Source of the DNA: Solicoccozyma terricola
Lineage: Eukaryota; Basidiomycota; Tremellomycetes; Filobasidiales; Piskurozymaceae
Reading direction: 5' to 3'
DNA length: 64,000 nucleotides
Assembly (NCBI GenBank): GCA_001600875.1
Contig: BCLD01000017.1
Location: 339,353-403,352 of the forward strand
The notes under the pieces were generated by a model, which was given only the letters and a program-made list of their open reading frames with translations, was not told the origin of the DNA and made no database searches. Position 1 is the first letter of the stretch. Each line of letters opens with the position of its first letter. The position numbers were made by a program, and so were the translations under genes. This document shows positions 20,887-32,110 of this stretch, one piece after another.

Positions 20887-23800
20887 ATGTCCGACGATGC
20901 ATACAACCAGCTTGACTTCTCCACCCTAGATGTAAGTTATGCAGATGCATACGTCCCGATGTGTAGGCAAATGCCTGCTTCTCGGTACTGAATCTGAACC
21001 GGGCTCTGGTTACCACAGTCTTTCCTCTCCCGCGACTTGTGCACGGTGACGGTGGAGAGACTCAAGGCCTTCATCGACAAGCTCAACGAACGCAGCACAT
21101 CCTCGAGACTTCGAAAGACGGGTAGGAAGGGAGAGTTGCTAGACGCGTGAGTCCGGGGTTCGGTATAAACTGTTGTCAAAATCTCAACGCTGAGCCTGGC
21201 CATCTTTAGGATCTCCGACGTATTTCGGACGTTCAGAGCACGGAACGACCTCGCTGGGTACAGATCAGCTCGCAGACAGTTTGACGAAGTTAGCTCTATG
21301 AACAATCGTAGCAATCCTTTCGCTCCCTCTCCCGTCCGGCCTCTTAGTAAGTCTTTCTCAGCACTTATTTGTCGTCAGCGCAGGTCCCTAACCTGCACTC
21401 CAGCCCCATCCATGGCGCCTGGCTATGCCTCCGCCCAATATTCTTTATCAAATGGACGCAACTTGCCCGCTGGCGGTACTCCTTACCGCCCTGGCACCTT
21501 TACTGGTGAGTGGCAATTATGGTCAATCAAGAGGTCGTCTGACTTTGGAACATTCCCTTCCTGCAGCTGCTTCGACTAGTTTCCAAATGATCGCATGGAA
21601 GAGTAGTCCAGCGTGGAGACCTTTGAAGGCAGTTTCAGACATGCATGCTGTGCAAGGTGAGTCTAATAGACCATTTGTTACAAGCCTCTGATCTTGACGG
21701 CCTTCTCAACCCGTTGCAGCGGTACAAGATGGACGCCCGCAAGACAAGGTACCAAAGACTTTCGTTTTCACTCTTACTCAAGCCGATATCGCTATGTTGA
21801 CTGCAATCCCGTACGTAGATTAACAAACTTAAATCATCACATTCCTATGCTGACGTCTTCTCACCTTAGCCATCCCGACTCCACTTCTGAAAAGTCCCTT
21901 CGTCTCTTTTGCACCTCATCCGACTACTACCCCGGCAACGCGGGTCAGCCGATCCCATTAGAATTTCCATTTCATTCGGAAATCAACGTGAATAATCAAC
22001 CCATCCACTTCAAGAAAGGATTAAAGGGCAAGGCTGGAACTGCAGCACCGGTCAACTTGGATGGTGGCGCCAATATTCTCAAGAAGCTCAGTGGAGTAGC
22101 CAATCAGGTCTATTTCGCACACACTGGGCCAACGCTCAACAAAAAGACAAAGGTACCGAAGGTGAGTGGAGAAGGAGCAAGGTTCGTGTTGTAGTCGACC
22201 GAGCACTGACGCACTATGGCAAAGTAGAGATTCTGGCTGCAGGTCTGTATGACGGAGACCTGGAGTACGGCGGAACTCACGAAAAGGGTGTTGAACGGAG
22301 TCAAGCGGTCTTCGGAGTCGATATTATCCGGAAGTGCGTAGCATGTTTTTTTGTTGTTACCGATATTCGCTGACGACTCGAGTGACAGTCAAAGCGCATG
22401 TCGCCGATGAAGACATATCGGTAGGCAGCTCTAAGTTGTCGCTGAAGTGTCCAGTGAGTAGTTGCATGTTGTGAAACTGAGAGATGTCTGCAAGCTCACA
22501 GCTCCTTCGCTTCAGCTGTCATACATGCGGATAGAAAACCCAGTTCGATCAACGCTGTGTACTCATCTGCAATGCTTCGAGGCGGAAAGCTGGCTTGAAA
22601 TGAATGAACAAACGCCGCAATGGCAGTGCCCCACCTGCGAGAAGGAATTACAACTGGACAAGCTCTTCATTGACGGGTGAGTGAACGAACTATCAGAAAC
22701 CTTTGGACGAGCTGCTGACAAGTCTACATATGTGGTACAGTTTTTTCCAATCAATACTGACCGCATGTCCGGAAGATGTGGAAGAGGTCATTGTCGAAGC
22801 GGACGGAGAGTGGCATACTGAGGACTCAAAATACGGCTCGGCAAGTTGGATGGCAAATCGACCGAAAGAAGCTCCTTCGGTCAAAGCTTCTCCTGCACCG
22901 TTTTCCAGAAAACAATCATCGACCGTTGAGCCACCAGATCGCAAACCTAACGGAGACGGTGCTGACCCGAATGTGAAGAAGAAGGAGCCAGAGGTGTTCG
23001 TCCTGGATGATGATGATGATACGGATGACGGTGATGTGCCATTGGCGAAATCGAATCCAATGCTCGCGGACAACGCTTTCGATGACCGACGAGCCACCTC
23101 CTACAACCTCACCCCGGGCACGCAATCTGTACCCCGACAAACGCCTGTCCTAGTGGACGGGGGTGTTATAGATCTCACTGGCTTCGATAGCGAGGATGAG
23201 GATCGTGCAGAGGAATCACGACCACCTCCATCTAACGGTGTGTCGCATGACATCATAACCGCGGGTCCTTCTCGCTTGCCGAACAGTAACGGCTACCACA
23301 CGAATCAAAATGGAGCCACGAAACGACGCAGGGAAGACGATTTGATTGGCGGAATCTTTGGCAGCGACTCGGACAGCGACCACAGTGACTCGTACAACAA
23401 CGATCGGGAGGACATGCTCTTTGATCCAAATCGACGTGGAAGGCGAGTGGAATACGATGAGCAAGATCAGGTGGCGAAGAGAGCGAGACTTTCAGAGAGT
23501 GAGAGATCAACTTGCGCCACAGTGTTTTCTGTCGCTGACCATTCCTGTTCCCCTTAGCCGATCCAACTGGATCATCGTACGCCTCAGGTGGCGGTGGGCT
23601 TCGAGGAGGTGGAACCGACACTCTGGGCGGGGGTGTGTCCCCATATCCTACAGGACCATTCCCTCACACTCGCGACCGAAGTCCGCCAACGCCTTCCTTT
23701 TCCGCACATCCACCATTGGGCGCTTTGCGTCCCACCCCGGATCAGAGACCGGCAGAAGCTCACCGCGTCATGGAGAGGCCAAGCACCCAATACCTTCGCC

Positions 23801-24196
23801 TTCCCGCACTGCAAGCGTCAGACCGTGATTCGCCTGGAGTGAGTCTGATATCCTGCCGCGTATGCTCTTATAGACAAGTCGCCTAACTGTGGACAGCATT
23901 CTTTTCAGTCCGCTTCACCCGGTCCTCGAACTCCAGACAACGTATCTCATCCCGGCGTCGCACCACTCCCCAAATGGCAACCGTTTGGCTACGCCGCCAC
24001 GCCAACACATCGACCTCAAATGCACAGTGGTTCCACCAATGCGTCCGGTTCCTCGTCCTCTTATCGAACCGCGCCAATGGACTTGCTACCGAATGCAGCG
24101 TCCCATGCGACACCCCTCGGCAGGCCTGTAGTGGATCCGAGCGGCCGTCCCTCGACCCTGCCTCCCCGGCCCGAGCCATTGCCAAAGCGATACTGA
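20887..24196 (+). CDS. SIZ1: SUMO E3 ligase of the Siz/PIAS family
   Basis: Thirteen exons (20887-20931, 21019-21146, 21210-21346, 21404-21505, 21567-21656, 21720-21810, 21870-22161, 22228-22333, 22389-22453, 22516-22676, 22741-23498, 23558-23838, 23909-24196) join in phase to 847 residues. Order of domains: a SAP-like segment (VERLKAFIDKLNER...GRKGELLDAI), a PINIT-type region with RFWLQVCMTETW, then the MIZ/SP-RING with MRIENPVRSTLCTHLQCFEA and WQCPTCEKELQLDKLFID. The zinc-binding Cys and His of the SP-RING are present. A long acidic, disordered tail follows, with VFVLDDDDDT and VIDLTGFDSE as probable SUMO-interacting motifs. The protein promotes SUMO transfer from Ubc9 to nuclear substrates such as PCNA and septins in yeast. 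Confidence 0.95.
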
Positions 24197-24431
24197 GATC
24201 GCTCATCCTTGCCATGGCACGGTTGTGTAACATCCAAGTTGTATTACCTCGCCACCCCCATCGAGTAATGAATGAATATCGTTCGGCGCTCGGAGCCGAC
24301 CTGTGATGACGTAATAATTATTTGTTGACTGGAGAGACCTACCACCACCCACAATGCATTTCAACAACTGGATATCGATTCGAGCAAGGGTCATAGACAA
24401 TCCTGGCACCACTAGCTGTATTCGCACAGCC

Positions 24432-26425
24432 ATGACTGAGCTCGTCACCCCGTCTGGCTATGTTCTCACTCCAGAGCAACGACGCAAGCAAGAAGAGCGC
24501 TCACAAGCCAAACTCGCCAAGAAAGCATCGGCGGCTGTCCATCCAGCCCAGCAACCTCCGAGGGCGAGCATCCTCAAGCGGAAGTGGTTGGATGTTACGA
24601 CGGAGGGTTCACCCAAGCTCGCAAGTAGTAAGGTATCAATAGCGACCTGGAACGTAAGTACTTTAATCTGTGACCACATCATCGAATTGAGCCGAGGCTA
24701 AGCTACCTCTCCTTCGCAGCTCCTAGCTCAGACTCTCGTACGAAGAGAATTGTTTCCCGGATCAGGTCAGTTGACCACACTGTGGGATAGCTCACATCCA
24801 AACGTAGACGATGTGCGATGTAGGCTGATTGTGACTCCCAAAATCCAGACTGCCTCAGGTGGAAGGATCGGGAGAATGGTCTGGTTCAAGAATTTGTGAC
24901 ATACTCTGCCGATATAATGTGTCTGCAGGTGAGCTTGTATCGGCCCGGCTTTCACAGCAGAAGCTAGAACTCAGATTATACTCTCAGGAAGTCGACAAGC
25001 TCGACTCGATCCTACCTCATCTTCCTGAACACAAAGCAGCCTCAGCTAAAGGACACAAGAAGCTGCACGGCCTGGTCGTGCTGTATCGACCATCGATTTT
25101 CAGAATGAGATCAATGAAGACTATTTATCTTGACGACGAGTATCTCCTGGACCCCTCCGATGCACGCAGAGAAGACACCGTCGATGAGAGAAGGCGGAGA
25201 CGAGGGGGAACGAGGCAGACGAAAAATATCTGTCTCATGGTGGCGCTTGAACGAGTCGACGACCCAACTAAGGGCCTGATCGTCGCTACAACTCACCTGT
25301 GAGCTATCCTTGTGCAAAAGGTTTCATTGTTTCCCTCTGATCTCATCTGATTTCATTTCCAGATTCTGGCATCCCGAGTAAGCACGGTTAGCTGTATGGT
25401 TGCTTCACGGCGAAACTGACTCCGGGAGTTCATTTTAGTTATGTCTACGAGCGGTGCAGGCAGGCTTTAATTCTCGTCAGAGCATTACAAAGCTTCAGGA
25501 AGTCGATCTCTCCAGACTGGCCAGCCTTTGTAGCAGGAGGTAACTTTTTTGTTGTTCCTAACGCATAATGGACTTGAACTGACTGAGCAGTTCGTATGCA
25601 GACTTCAACACACAACCGTCTGAACCTTGTTATCATCTCTTACGACGGCCTGACGTACCTCTCCCAGCCGATCTTCGAGATAGAGTGAACGTCTCTCGTG
25701 TCATTCATACAAGCGCTGAGCATGTTGACGCGACTTCAATAGCAACTCGCTTGGCGGTTGGGCCTGCCGCGAGCAATGAGTTGGCAAATGGGGAAGATAC
25801 GCCAGAAGGTAGCGGCGCTGTCACTCCCGCTGAAACTCAGGATGATGAAGCGGAGGATGACGGAGGTGGGAAGGAGGACGCGGCTACTGGGCCGATGAAA
25901 AATACTAGACTAGCGACAGAAACGGACGGTCTCCTTGAAGTCGAGCAGCTCGAGCAGCTAGCACGAGATATATTGGGAGAGCGAGGGATGTTCAGCTGTT
26001 ATGGATCAACGTCATGGCAGACCAAGATGGAGGGAGCCGAGTCGTTTGGAGATCGCGGTGGTTCTGCTCATATAGGCGCTTTGGAGCCTGCATGGACTAT
26101 CTTCTCACCGTGAGTTGCGGATACGCCCCTTCTCTGCACCTCATTCTGACATCTTTCCTTTATTTAACAGACTCTACCGCCTCACTCTCGGTAACTTGCC
26201 CCAGTGTTATGTGATGCTTTCTGACAGCCTAGAGTGAACTAACTGCCTGTCCTCGCAGATTACATCCTCCTTTTACCACCTGCGTCATCGTCCGCACGAT
26301 CGGAATTCACTGTCACGCGTCTACTTGCACCTCCCCGAGCCGCAGAACTCGAACCAGGTCTGCCTAGGAAGGGAATCACATCTAGTGACCACGTCCTCTT
26401 GATGGCTGAAGGGATATTTACATAG
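24432..26425 (+). CDS. NGL2: CCR4/Ngl2-type endonuclease-exonuclease-phosphatase protein
   Basis: Nine exons (24432-24653, 24720-24765, 24849-24928, 24988-25298, 25363-25377, 25439-25539, 25602-26109, 26171-26190, 26259-26425) give 489 residues. The EEP-fold motifs are in order: IATWNLLAQTLVRR, DIMCLQEVDKLDSILPHL with the metal-binding Glu, ATTHLFWHPDYVYERCRQA, AGDFNTQPSEPCYHLL, and the closing TSSDHVLLMAEG with the catalytic Asp-His. This combination matches the Ngl2/Ngl3 branch, which trims or deadenylates RNA; Ngl2 matures the 3' end of 5.8S rRNA in yeast. Exon 5 is only 15 nt and encodes part of the FWHPD motif. An acidic insertion of about 60 residues separates the DFN block from the C-terminal block. 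ATG 24354 in the same frame would add 26 residues. It is convergent with the GPP1-like gene, 65 bp apart. Confidence 0.9.
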
Positions 26426-26490
26426 CGATGTTTTGATGGAGTGACAGAAGGCAGCTAAAATGCATGTATACAGTATGACGTCTCGATGCT

Positions 26491-27704
26491 CTATGACGAT
26501 GCCGACTCGTCGATCTCTAAATGCAATTCACCACTAGCTTTGACTTGGACCTTGACCCTGCGGACATCATCTTTTGCTCAGCCTCTCTCTGAGTCTACCA
26601 GAGCAGAGTTAATACTGCCACACTCACTTTGTCAAATCATCCACGATCCAAGTCGCACCATAGCCCTCGATCTCATGCCTCTCATGACTTGTGCAAACAG
26701 CCAGGACCTTGGCACCACTCGCCACACCGCTCTTTATACCTGATGGCGCATCTTCAAACACTATGCATCGCTCGATGGACTTGTCTATCCGTGATGCGCC
26801 GGTAAGATATGGTTCAGGGAAAGGCTTGCCCTTTTTCACATCGTCTGCGGTGATCAAGGTCGGTGGGACATTGACTGAGGCGAGGTCGAGTGCTGGAAGA
26901 GCATAGCTTGCGGTTGCTAATGGGGAGGGAGATTGTCAGCGACAGTCACTCTACTCAATAGGTACACATACGCACCTGAAGTGACAATAGCCCATGACTC
27001 TACAGGAATCTGTGGACGACCGGTCACCAATCGTTAAACAATCAGTACTCGTCTTGCGGCGGAGAACACGGACCGACGATTCTTACTCACAGAGTTCAAC
27101 AGAACATCCACTCCCGGAAGCTTGACCAAACCTCTTTTGCCCTCGTGCTTCAATCTGGCACCCTCGGTGAGGATCATGTTCTCGAATCGAGCAGTCTCCT
27201 CTTTGATTCGCTCCTCTGGGATGTTGCAGAACTTTCGGAGACTTGAGAAGAGGAATGGGGAGGAGTGAGGAGATGTAATGGAAGACAGGTTGCGGGGATA
27301 CTCACTTGTCCTGCGTTCTGATACCATGGCTGGCTGCAGGAACGGTGGATGGGATGTAACGAACGACGCTCAGTCTTGTATGCATTGACAGCTGCTGTTC
27401 TGACGTTATAACGTACTCTTCAAGACCTCTACCAAGTCGAGGTTGTGCTCCTTGCCATACACCTCCCAGGTGACAAGTACTCCGCCAGTGGAATCGATGA
27501 GGGTTCTGGAATCATCCACAGGGATCAGATACTGATCATCGTAGCACGAACGGCGCAAATCGATCTTACCCGTCCATATCGACTGCATCGAGTGACGGGT
27601 TGGATGGGTTAGTTGGTCATGAACGAGCGAGAGGGAGGTTGATGCAGCTCACAGAGAAGGCCGTCCGCCTGGACGTTGCTGGTCTTGGATATGCTGATAG
27701 TCAT
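26491..27704 (-). CDS. GPP1: HA D-type sugar/glycerol-phosphate phosphatase (GPP1/DOG family)
   Basis: Eight exons on the minus strand (27653-27704, 27570-27582, 27417-27505, 27306-27333, 27091-27241, 26976-27009, 26628-26916, 26491-26557) give 240 residues, the usual size for this HAD (haloacid dehalogenase) family. The motif I nucleophile region FDMDGTLIDST is assembled across three exons; the 13-nt exon 2 supplies FDMDG. Then follow KTSHGIRTQDNLRKFC, motif II VESWAIVTSATASYALPALD, and motifs III-IV KKGKPFPEPYLTGA and CIVFEDAPSGIKSGVASGAK. These match yeast Gpp1/Gpp2 (glycerol-3-phosphate to glycerol) and the related Dog phosphatases, so substrate choice within the family is uncertain. A cytosolic role in glycerol formation and osmotic balance is likely. 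Confidence 0.9.
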
Positions 27705-27710
27705 GGTGAG

Positions 27711-27746
<36 letters not shown>

Positions 27747-28284
27747 GGATGGTGGAAAGATGGTATTGGTATCCAAGTAAGCGATGCTGATGATGATGAG
27801 TCCAGTCCGTCCTGCTGCTTCTCTATATGCTGTGGATGGCTGTGGGCGATATTAATATTATTTTTCCCCCAGCTTCGGTATCTAGATTCCGACCATCTAG
27901 TGGCCGGACGGAGAGGAGAGGAGAGGAGAACGGGCCGGGCCGGTGCTTTAGCGGCGCTGTGGAGCTCACCGGCAGCGGCGGAGGCGGCGGCGGCGGCGAC
28001 TGCCTTGATGACGAGCAACAAGCGATCCTACAGAGAAATGGAGACGGAGGATGGAGGACGGAGGATGACGGAGGATGGAGGTGCAAGAAGTGCGATCGAG
28101 GAAGATGATGAAAGGAAATGTATATTCATACGCAAAAGCGGAGACGAAAACAATCGAATGTACGAGGAGCACGACGACGACGACGACAAAGAGGTTGTAA
28201 AGCCACAGGATAGTAGCGTTCTACTGGTCACCAGTCTCGAAGCCGAGACGAGCACGACGATCACCCGGAGAATTCGCGACACAC
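27705..28284. other. Spacer between GPP1 and AAC with GT microsatellite
   Basis: The spacer holds the GPP1 promoter (minus-strand gene) and the AAC 3' flank. It has a GT/TG microsatellite at about 27713-27747, GAGGA runs near 27911-27928, and GGCGGC repeats near 27972-27996. I see no gene here. Confidence 0.6.
27713..27747 (+). repeat. GT microsatellite
   Basis: About 16 GT units, interrupted once by TT, lie immediately upstream of the GPP1-like start codon on its antisense strand. Confidence 0.9.
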
Positions 28285-29910
28285 TTATGCACCACCAGAG
28301 TAGACCTTGCCGAACACTGTTGCGAGAAAGAAGAAAACTCTTGTCAGTTTTCAAGCACCGGCGCAGTTGCGACGAAGCATGCAGCATCACTCACTAAGCT
28401 CCTGCATCTTGTCGTACAAGGACAAGACACCGGCACCGGCAACACCACGGAGGATGTTGGCACCAGCACCCTTGAAGAGAGACTTGACACCTTCGGCGGC
28501 GATGATCTGGCGACCAGCATCCATCATGTTGGCGTAGTGGACCTTGGCACCGGAGGTCATCATCATACGACGACGGATAGTGTCGAGAGGGTAAGAAGCG
28601 AGACCAGCACCGGTGGTGACGGCCCAACCAAGAGCGAACGAGGCAAGGAAGTTACCCTCGAGAGGACCAACAAGAACGACGGGCTTGATCGAATCGTCTG
28701 TGGAATGGGAGTTGAACGAAAAACGGTGGGTCAGACGCGCGGTCCGGCGCTTCGATACCCAGTCCTCTCGCACTCACACATTCCGAAGTAGAGACCACGG
28801 TAGACGACGATACCAACGACGGAAGGAACGAAACCACGGTAGAGACCAGCGATACCATCGGAAGCCAAGGTCTTCCTGTAGACATCGACTAAACCGTTGA
28901 ACTGCCTTGGGGCACTGCCCTTGGCGGAACCCTTGGCGTCGTTGGCGAGACGGGTACGGGCGTAGTCGAGGGAGTAGACGAAAAGGAGGGAAGAGGCACC
29001 AGCGGCACCACCGGAGGCGATGTTACCAGCGAACCACTTGGCGTAACCCTCGGACTTCTTGAAGCCGAAGAGGGACTCTGTAACGGGGTGAGGTCGGGGG
29101 AGTAAGATCGCTGTGGCTTTTTCTTTTCTTTTTTAAAGGCGGACGGACCACTCACTGAAGTAATCCTTGAAGGCAAAGTTCAAGGCCTGGGTGGGGAAGT
29201 AACGGAGCACGTTGGCGGTGTTACCTCTCCAGAGGGAGGCGAGACCCTCATCACGGTAGGTCCTGGAGAAACAGTCACCGATACCTATTCGACAAATGAT
29301 TCTGAATCAGTTATCGCCAAAGAGGGGTGTTCGTGGGTTTTTCACGCGACTCACCCTTGTATGGGGCGGAGAGACGACCCTGCTTGATCATCTCATCCTG
29401 GTTCTGGACGAGGAGCTTGATTCGCTCGATGGGGGCGGCGGCAGTCTTGGAGACAGCGGCGGAGACACCACCCTGTTTGAAAAGAAGAAAGAAGAGAAAA
29501 AAGACGTAAAATGTTAGTGGTGTTGTTCGGCGGCGGGATGGGAAGGAAAGGTTGAGAAGCGCAAGAGATAGGATTGGGGATGGAAAGGTTGAGAGAAGAT
29601 GGACATGAAGAACTCACCATCATGAAGTCGCTGTTAGGGTGAAACAAGTATCGGAAGAAGAAAGAACACCAGGCGAAAAAGAAAAAAAGAAAAAAAGGAA
29701 GAAAGAAAAAAAACAGCGGGAAGAAAAGCAGGGGGGAAAGTCAGAAAAATTGCGTGCAAAAACGCTGTAAAACAATCAGTTGACATACACTGCAAGTGAA
29801 ACAACGACGTCAGCTCTTTCTACTTCACGGCTAACATCCAAAAGACTCTACTCACTGGCAAAAGACTTGACATCCTTGGGCTTCCTGACTTGTTGAACTT
29901 CGGCAGACAT
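28285..29910 (-). CDS. AAC: Mitochondrial ADP/ATP carrier (AAC)
   Basis: Seven exons on the minus strand: 29852-29910, 29618-29630, 29355-29472, 29156-29284, 28778-29077, 28395-28697, 28285-28316. They give 317 residues, standard for the carrier. Three mitochondrial-carrier repeats are seen, with [33 protein letters not shown] and [16 protein letters not shown]. The RRRMMM signature is diagnostic of ADP/ATP exchangers. The protein swaps cytosolic ADP for matrix ATP across the inner membrane. Exon 2 is 13 nt. The exon 1 donor is unsettled: the strong GTGAGT at 29855 breaks the frame, while a weaker GTAGAG four bases later keeps it and gives FASDDFMM, one residue longer than I expect. The last exon encodes [10 protein letters not shown]. 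Confidence 0.95.
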
Positions 29911-30910
29911 TTTGTGTGAAGCTTTTTTACTTTCTTATCTTCTAGGGTGGTTTCGTGAGCACGTCTGTGAGTGGTGAGGGGGCAACGGAGAGTAGTGAAA
30001 AAGGTTGTGTAAGTATTTGAAAAGAGGTGCAGGGAGAGATGCGAAGGAAGCGGATGGAAAAGAGTGGAAGAAGGAATGGGGAGACGGGGTCGTCGTTGCG
30101 GACGGCGAAAATAGTAGAGATAGATAACGATGTGAAAGGTGAGGATGGGTAGCGACCGACGGGGGAGAGTACGCCAGCTGTAGGAACCACCTGACTGGGG
30201 TGTATCTCATCCACCATCACCAGTCTCGACGAGTTCCATCCCGCCTGACAGTGCGCACCACCTCGCGAGATGGCGGCGCGCGCCTCGAAGAAGGCCCCAA
30301 TGCAGATTTCCTCGGGAGGTGTGGGTATACGACGGGTGGGGGTGTTGCCGACAGGAAGGACGGTGCTGTCGCTGCTACTCACCTGGTCGTATATGACAGA
30401 CGCCGGGAGAGATACAAGGGAGACGGAGCGGTGAGTGGTGATGTAGAGAAAAGAAACCAAGACGATCCCCAACTCGCTCTGTTTTTTTTTTTTTCATTTC
30501 AACTATCTCGTTTGGGCTGTTTCGCGGGGGGATTCCCATTTTCACACGGGTGGACGGGTGGCGATCGGCTATCCGCGGACGGGGGGGCAGCCCGCGATAT
30601 CGTCCGGGTGGCGGGGGAAGCGTTGACACGTCATAGTGAGGGGTGGGGGAGGGAGGGGCCAGGGGCCAGGGGCCAGACAGGCGGGGATTGATAACCGCCA
30701 CCGCCACCGCCACCTCCACCCCCCTTCAGGGCCCCGCACCCAGGCACCAGCAAACGGAAGATATCTACCTGCAAACTCACTACTCGTACTGTCTGACTCG
30801 AGGATGGGCATACCGCATCAGCGACCATACCATCTCCCCGCCGCTACCTGTAACACTTTATCCTAGTAGCATCCCTTCCATCCCTTCCATCCCTTCCATC
30901 CCTTCCCGCC
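29911..30910. promoter_or_regulatory. Divergent promoter region AAC / HIT-like gene
   Basis: One kilobase separates two divergent start codons. It contains a T run near 30482-30494, three GGGGCCA-type units near 30655-30676, GCCACC trinucleotides near 30697-30716, and four ATCCCTTCC units right before the HIT-like ATG. I see no additional gene. Confidence 0.6.
30871..30906 (+). repeat. Four tandem ATCCCTTCC units before a start codon
   Basis: The pyrimidine-rich 9-mer ATCCCTTCC is repeated four times and ends 4 bp before the ATG at 30911. It is probably within the 5' leader or at the transcription start. A near-identical 9-mer array lies upstream of the minus-strand gene starting at 38298. 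Confidence 0.92.
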
Positions 30911-31918
30911 ATGTCATCCCACCACCACACCTCCCACCCGTTCTTCACATCTCCCCGCTTCATCGCCACCTTCTCCAACACTCCCGTCACACCATACCAC
31001 ATATCCCTACTCCTGCCAAAACCACTCCACGTCCTATCCAGAACCGACTTCCAAGCAACTTTCCTCGCAATCAGGCATTTCGTCGCCCAGCTCACAGCAC
31101 TACCCTTCCCGCCACCGGCAGGCGTAGAACGCTTCGGTCTCGCGGCAGATGGCAGCGACGTCATCCAACTCATCCCACTACATGGAATCGATCCCACAGC
31201 CGACTGGAAGCCTATCCTTCATCTATCGGATGACCAGACGGGTGCGCAACGAACAAAAACATACCTCACCACCCAGCACGCACCAGAAGCTACCAAGGAA
31301 CATCTTGTACACTTGATGAACACCATCCGCCTCGCATCCGGACTAGACCAAAGTGACGTTTCCCACCACATCGATAAATCATCATCCTATCACGATGATA
31401 CCAACCTCTTTGCTCGTCTGATTCGGGATGAAATCCCCACCTACCGCTTTCGAGAAAGCACAACCCATCTGGCGTTCCTGACACCGTTTCAGGACGTCGT
31501 CGGTTCATCAGTAGTCATCCCACGAAAGCACTACACCTCGGATGTCCTCGCAATGACAGACGAACAAGGAGGCGATGACGCATTCGTCAGCTTTGTTGGC
31601 GCGGCGTGGGACGTGACAAGGGATCTAGTCGAAGCATTCAAGAGTCAAGGTGTAGAGCAGTGTGGGGTTTTCATGGAAGGTTATCACATCAACTGGGCGC
31701 ATATCAAGATCATGCCCGTTTGGCCAACGTTGGATGGAGCATCGGCTAGATCAACAACAGGTGTAGAGGGGGGATCAGGGGATCAAGGCTTTGAAGAATT
31801 CACAGAGGTATACAAGGGGTATTTGACGACGCAAAGGGGTCCCAGAGTCACCAATGAGCAGGAGCAAAAGCTAGAGAACACTTCCAGAGAGCTTCAAGGA
31901 AGACTGATGGCGTTGTAG
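30911..31918 (+). CDS. HIT-like domain protein
   Basis: A single-exon frame of 335 residues, unusual here because nearly all neighbours are heavily spliced. Residues 1-150 have no family I recognise. From about residue 165 the sequence follows the HIT fold: NLFARLIRDEIPTYRF (compare FxKIIRGEIP), LAFLTPFQDVVGSSVVIPRK HYTSDV split over a Lys-His pair, and a final GYHINWAHIKIMPVW in place of the usual H-x-H-x-H triad. The middle catalytic His is not where the classic motif puts it. The protein may be a divergent nucleotide hydrolase or transferase, or may only bind nucleotides. The C-terminal 60 residues look helical. It is tandem with the MFS gene. Confidence 0.82.
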   Translation: MSSHHHTSHPFFTSPRFIATFSNTPVTPYHISLLLPKPLHVLSRTDFQATFLAIRHFVAQLTALPFPPPAGVERFGLAADGSDVIQLIPLHGIDPTADWKPILHLSDDQTGAQRTKTYLTTQHAPEATKEHLVHLMNTIRLASGLDQSDVSHHIDKSSSYHDDTNLFARLIRDEIPTYRFRESTTHLAFLTPFQDVVGSSVVIPRKHYTSDVLAMTDEQGGDDAFVSFVGAAWDVTRDLVEAFKSQGVEQCGVFMEGYHINWAHIKIMPVWPTLDGASARSTTGVEGGSGDQGFEEFTEVYKGYLTTQRGPRVTNEQEQKLENTSRELQGRLMAL

Positions 31919-32110
31919 ATGGTGCGGTGCGATTTGATGAAATGCGCATAACATTGTAAGAAAGATATCTATCGCGACCCGGGAAACGCCGGTGACCTCC
32001 ACCTCCACTTCCCACTTCCCAAATCCTAAATTTCCGTACACATACGCCTGGCTGTGTTGCATTTCGTTCAAGCTCATCAGTCGGTGGCATGAGCTGCAAT
32101 TGTGCCCAAC

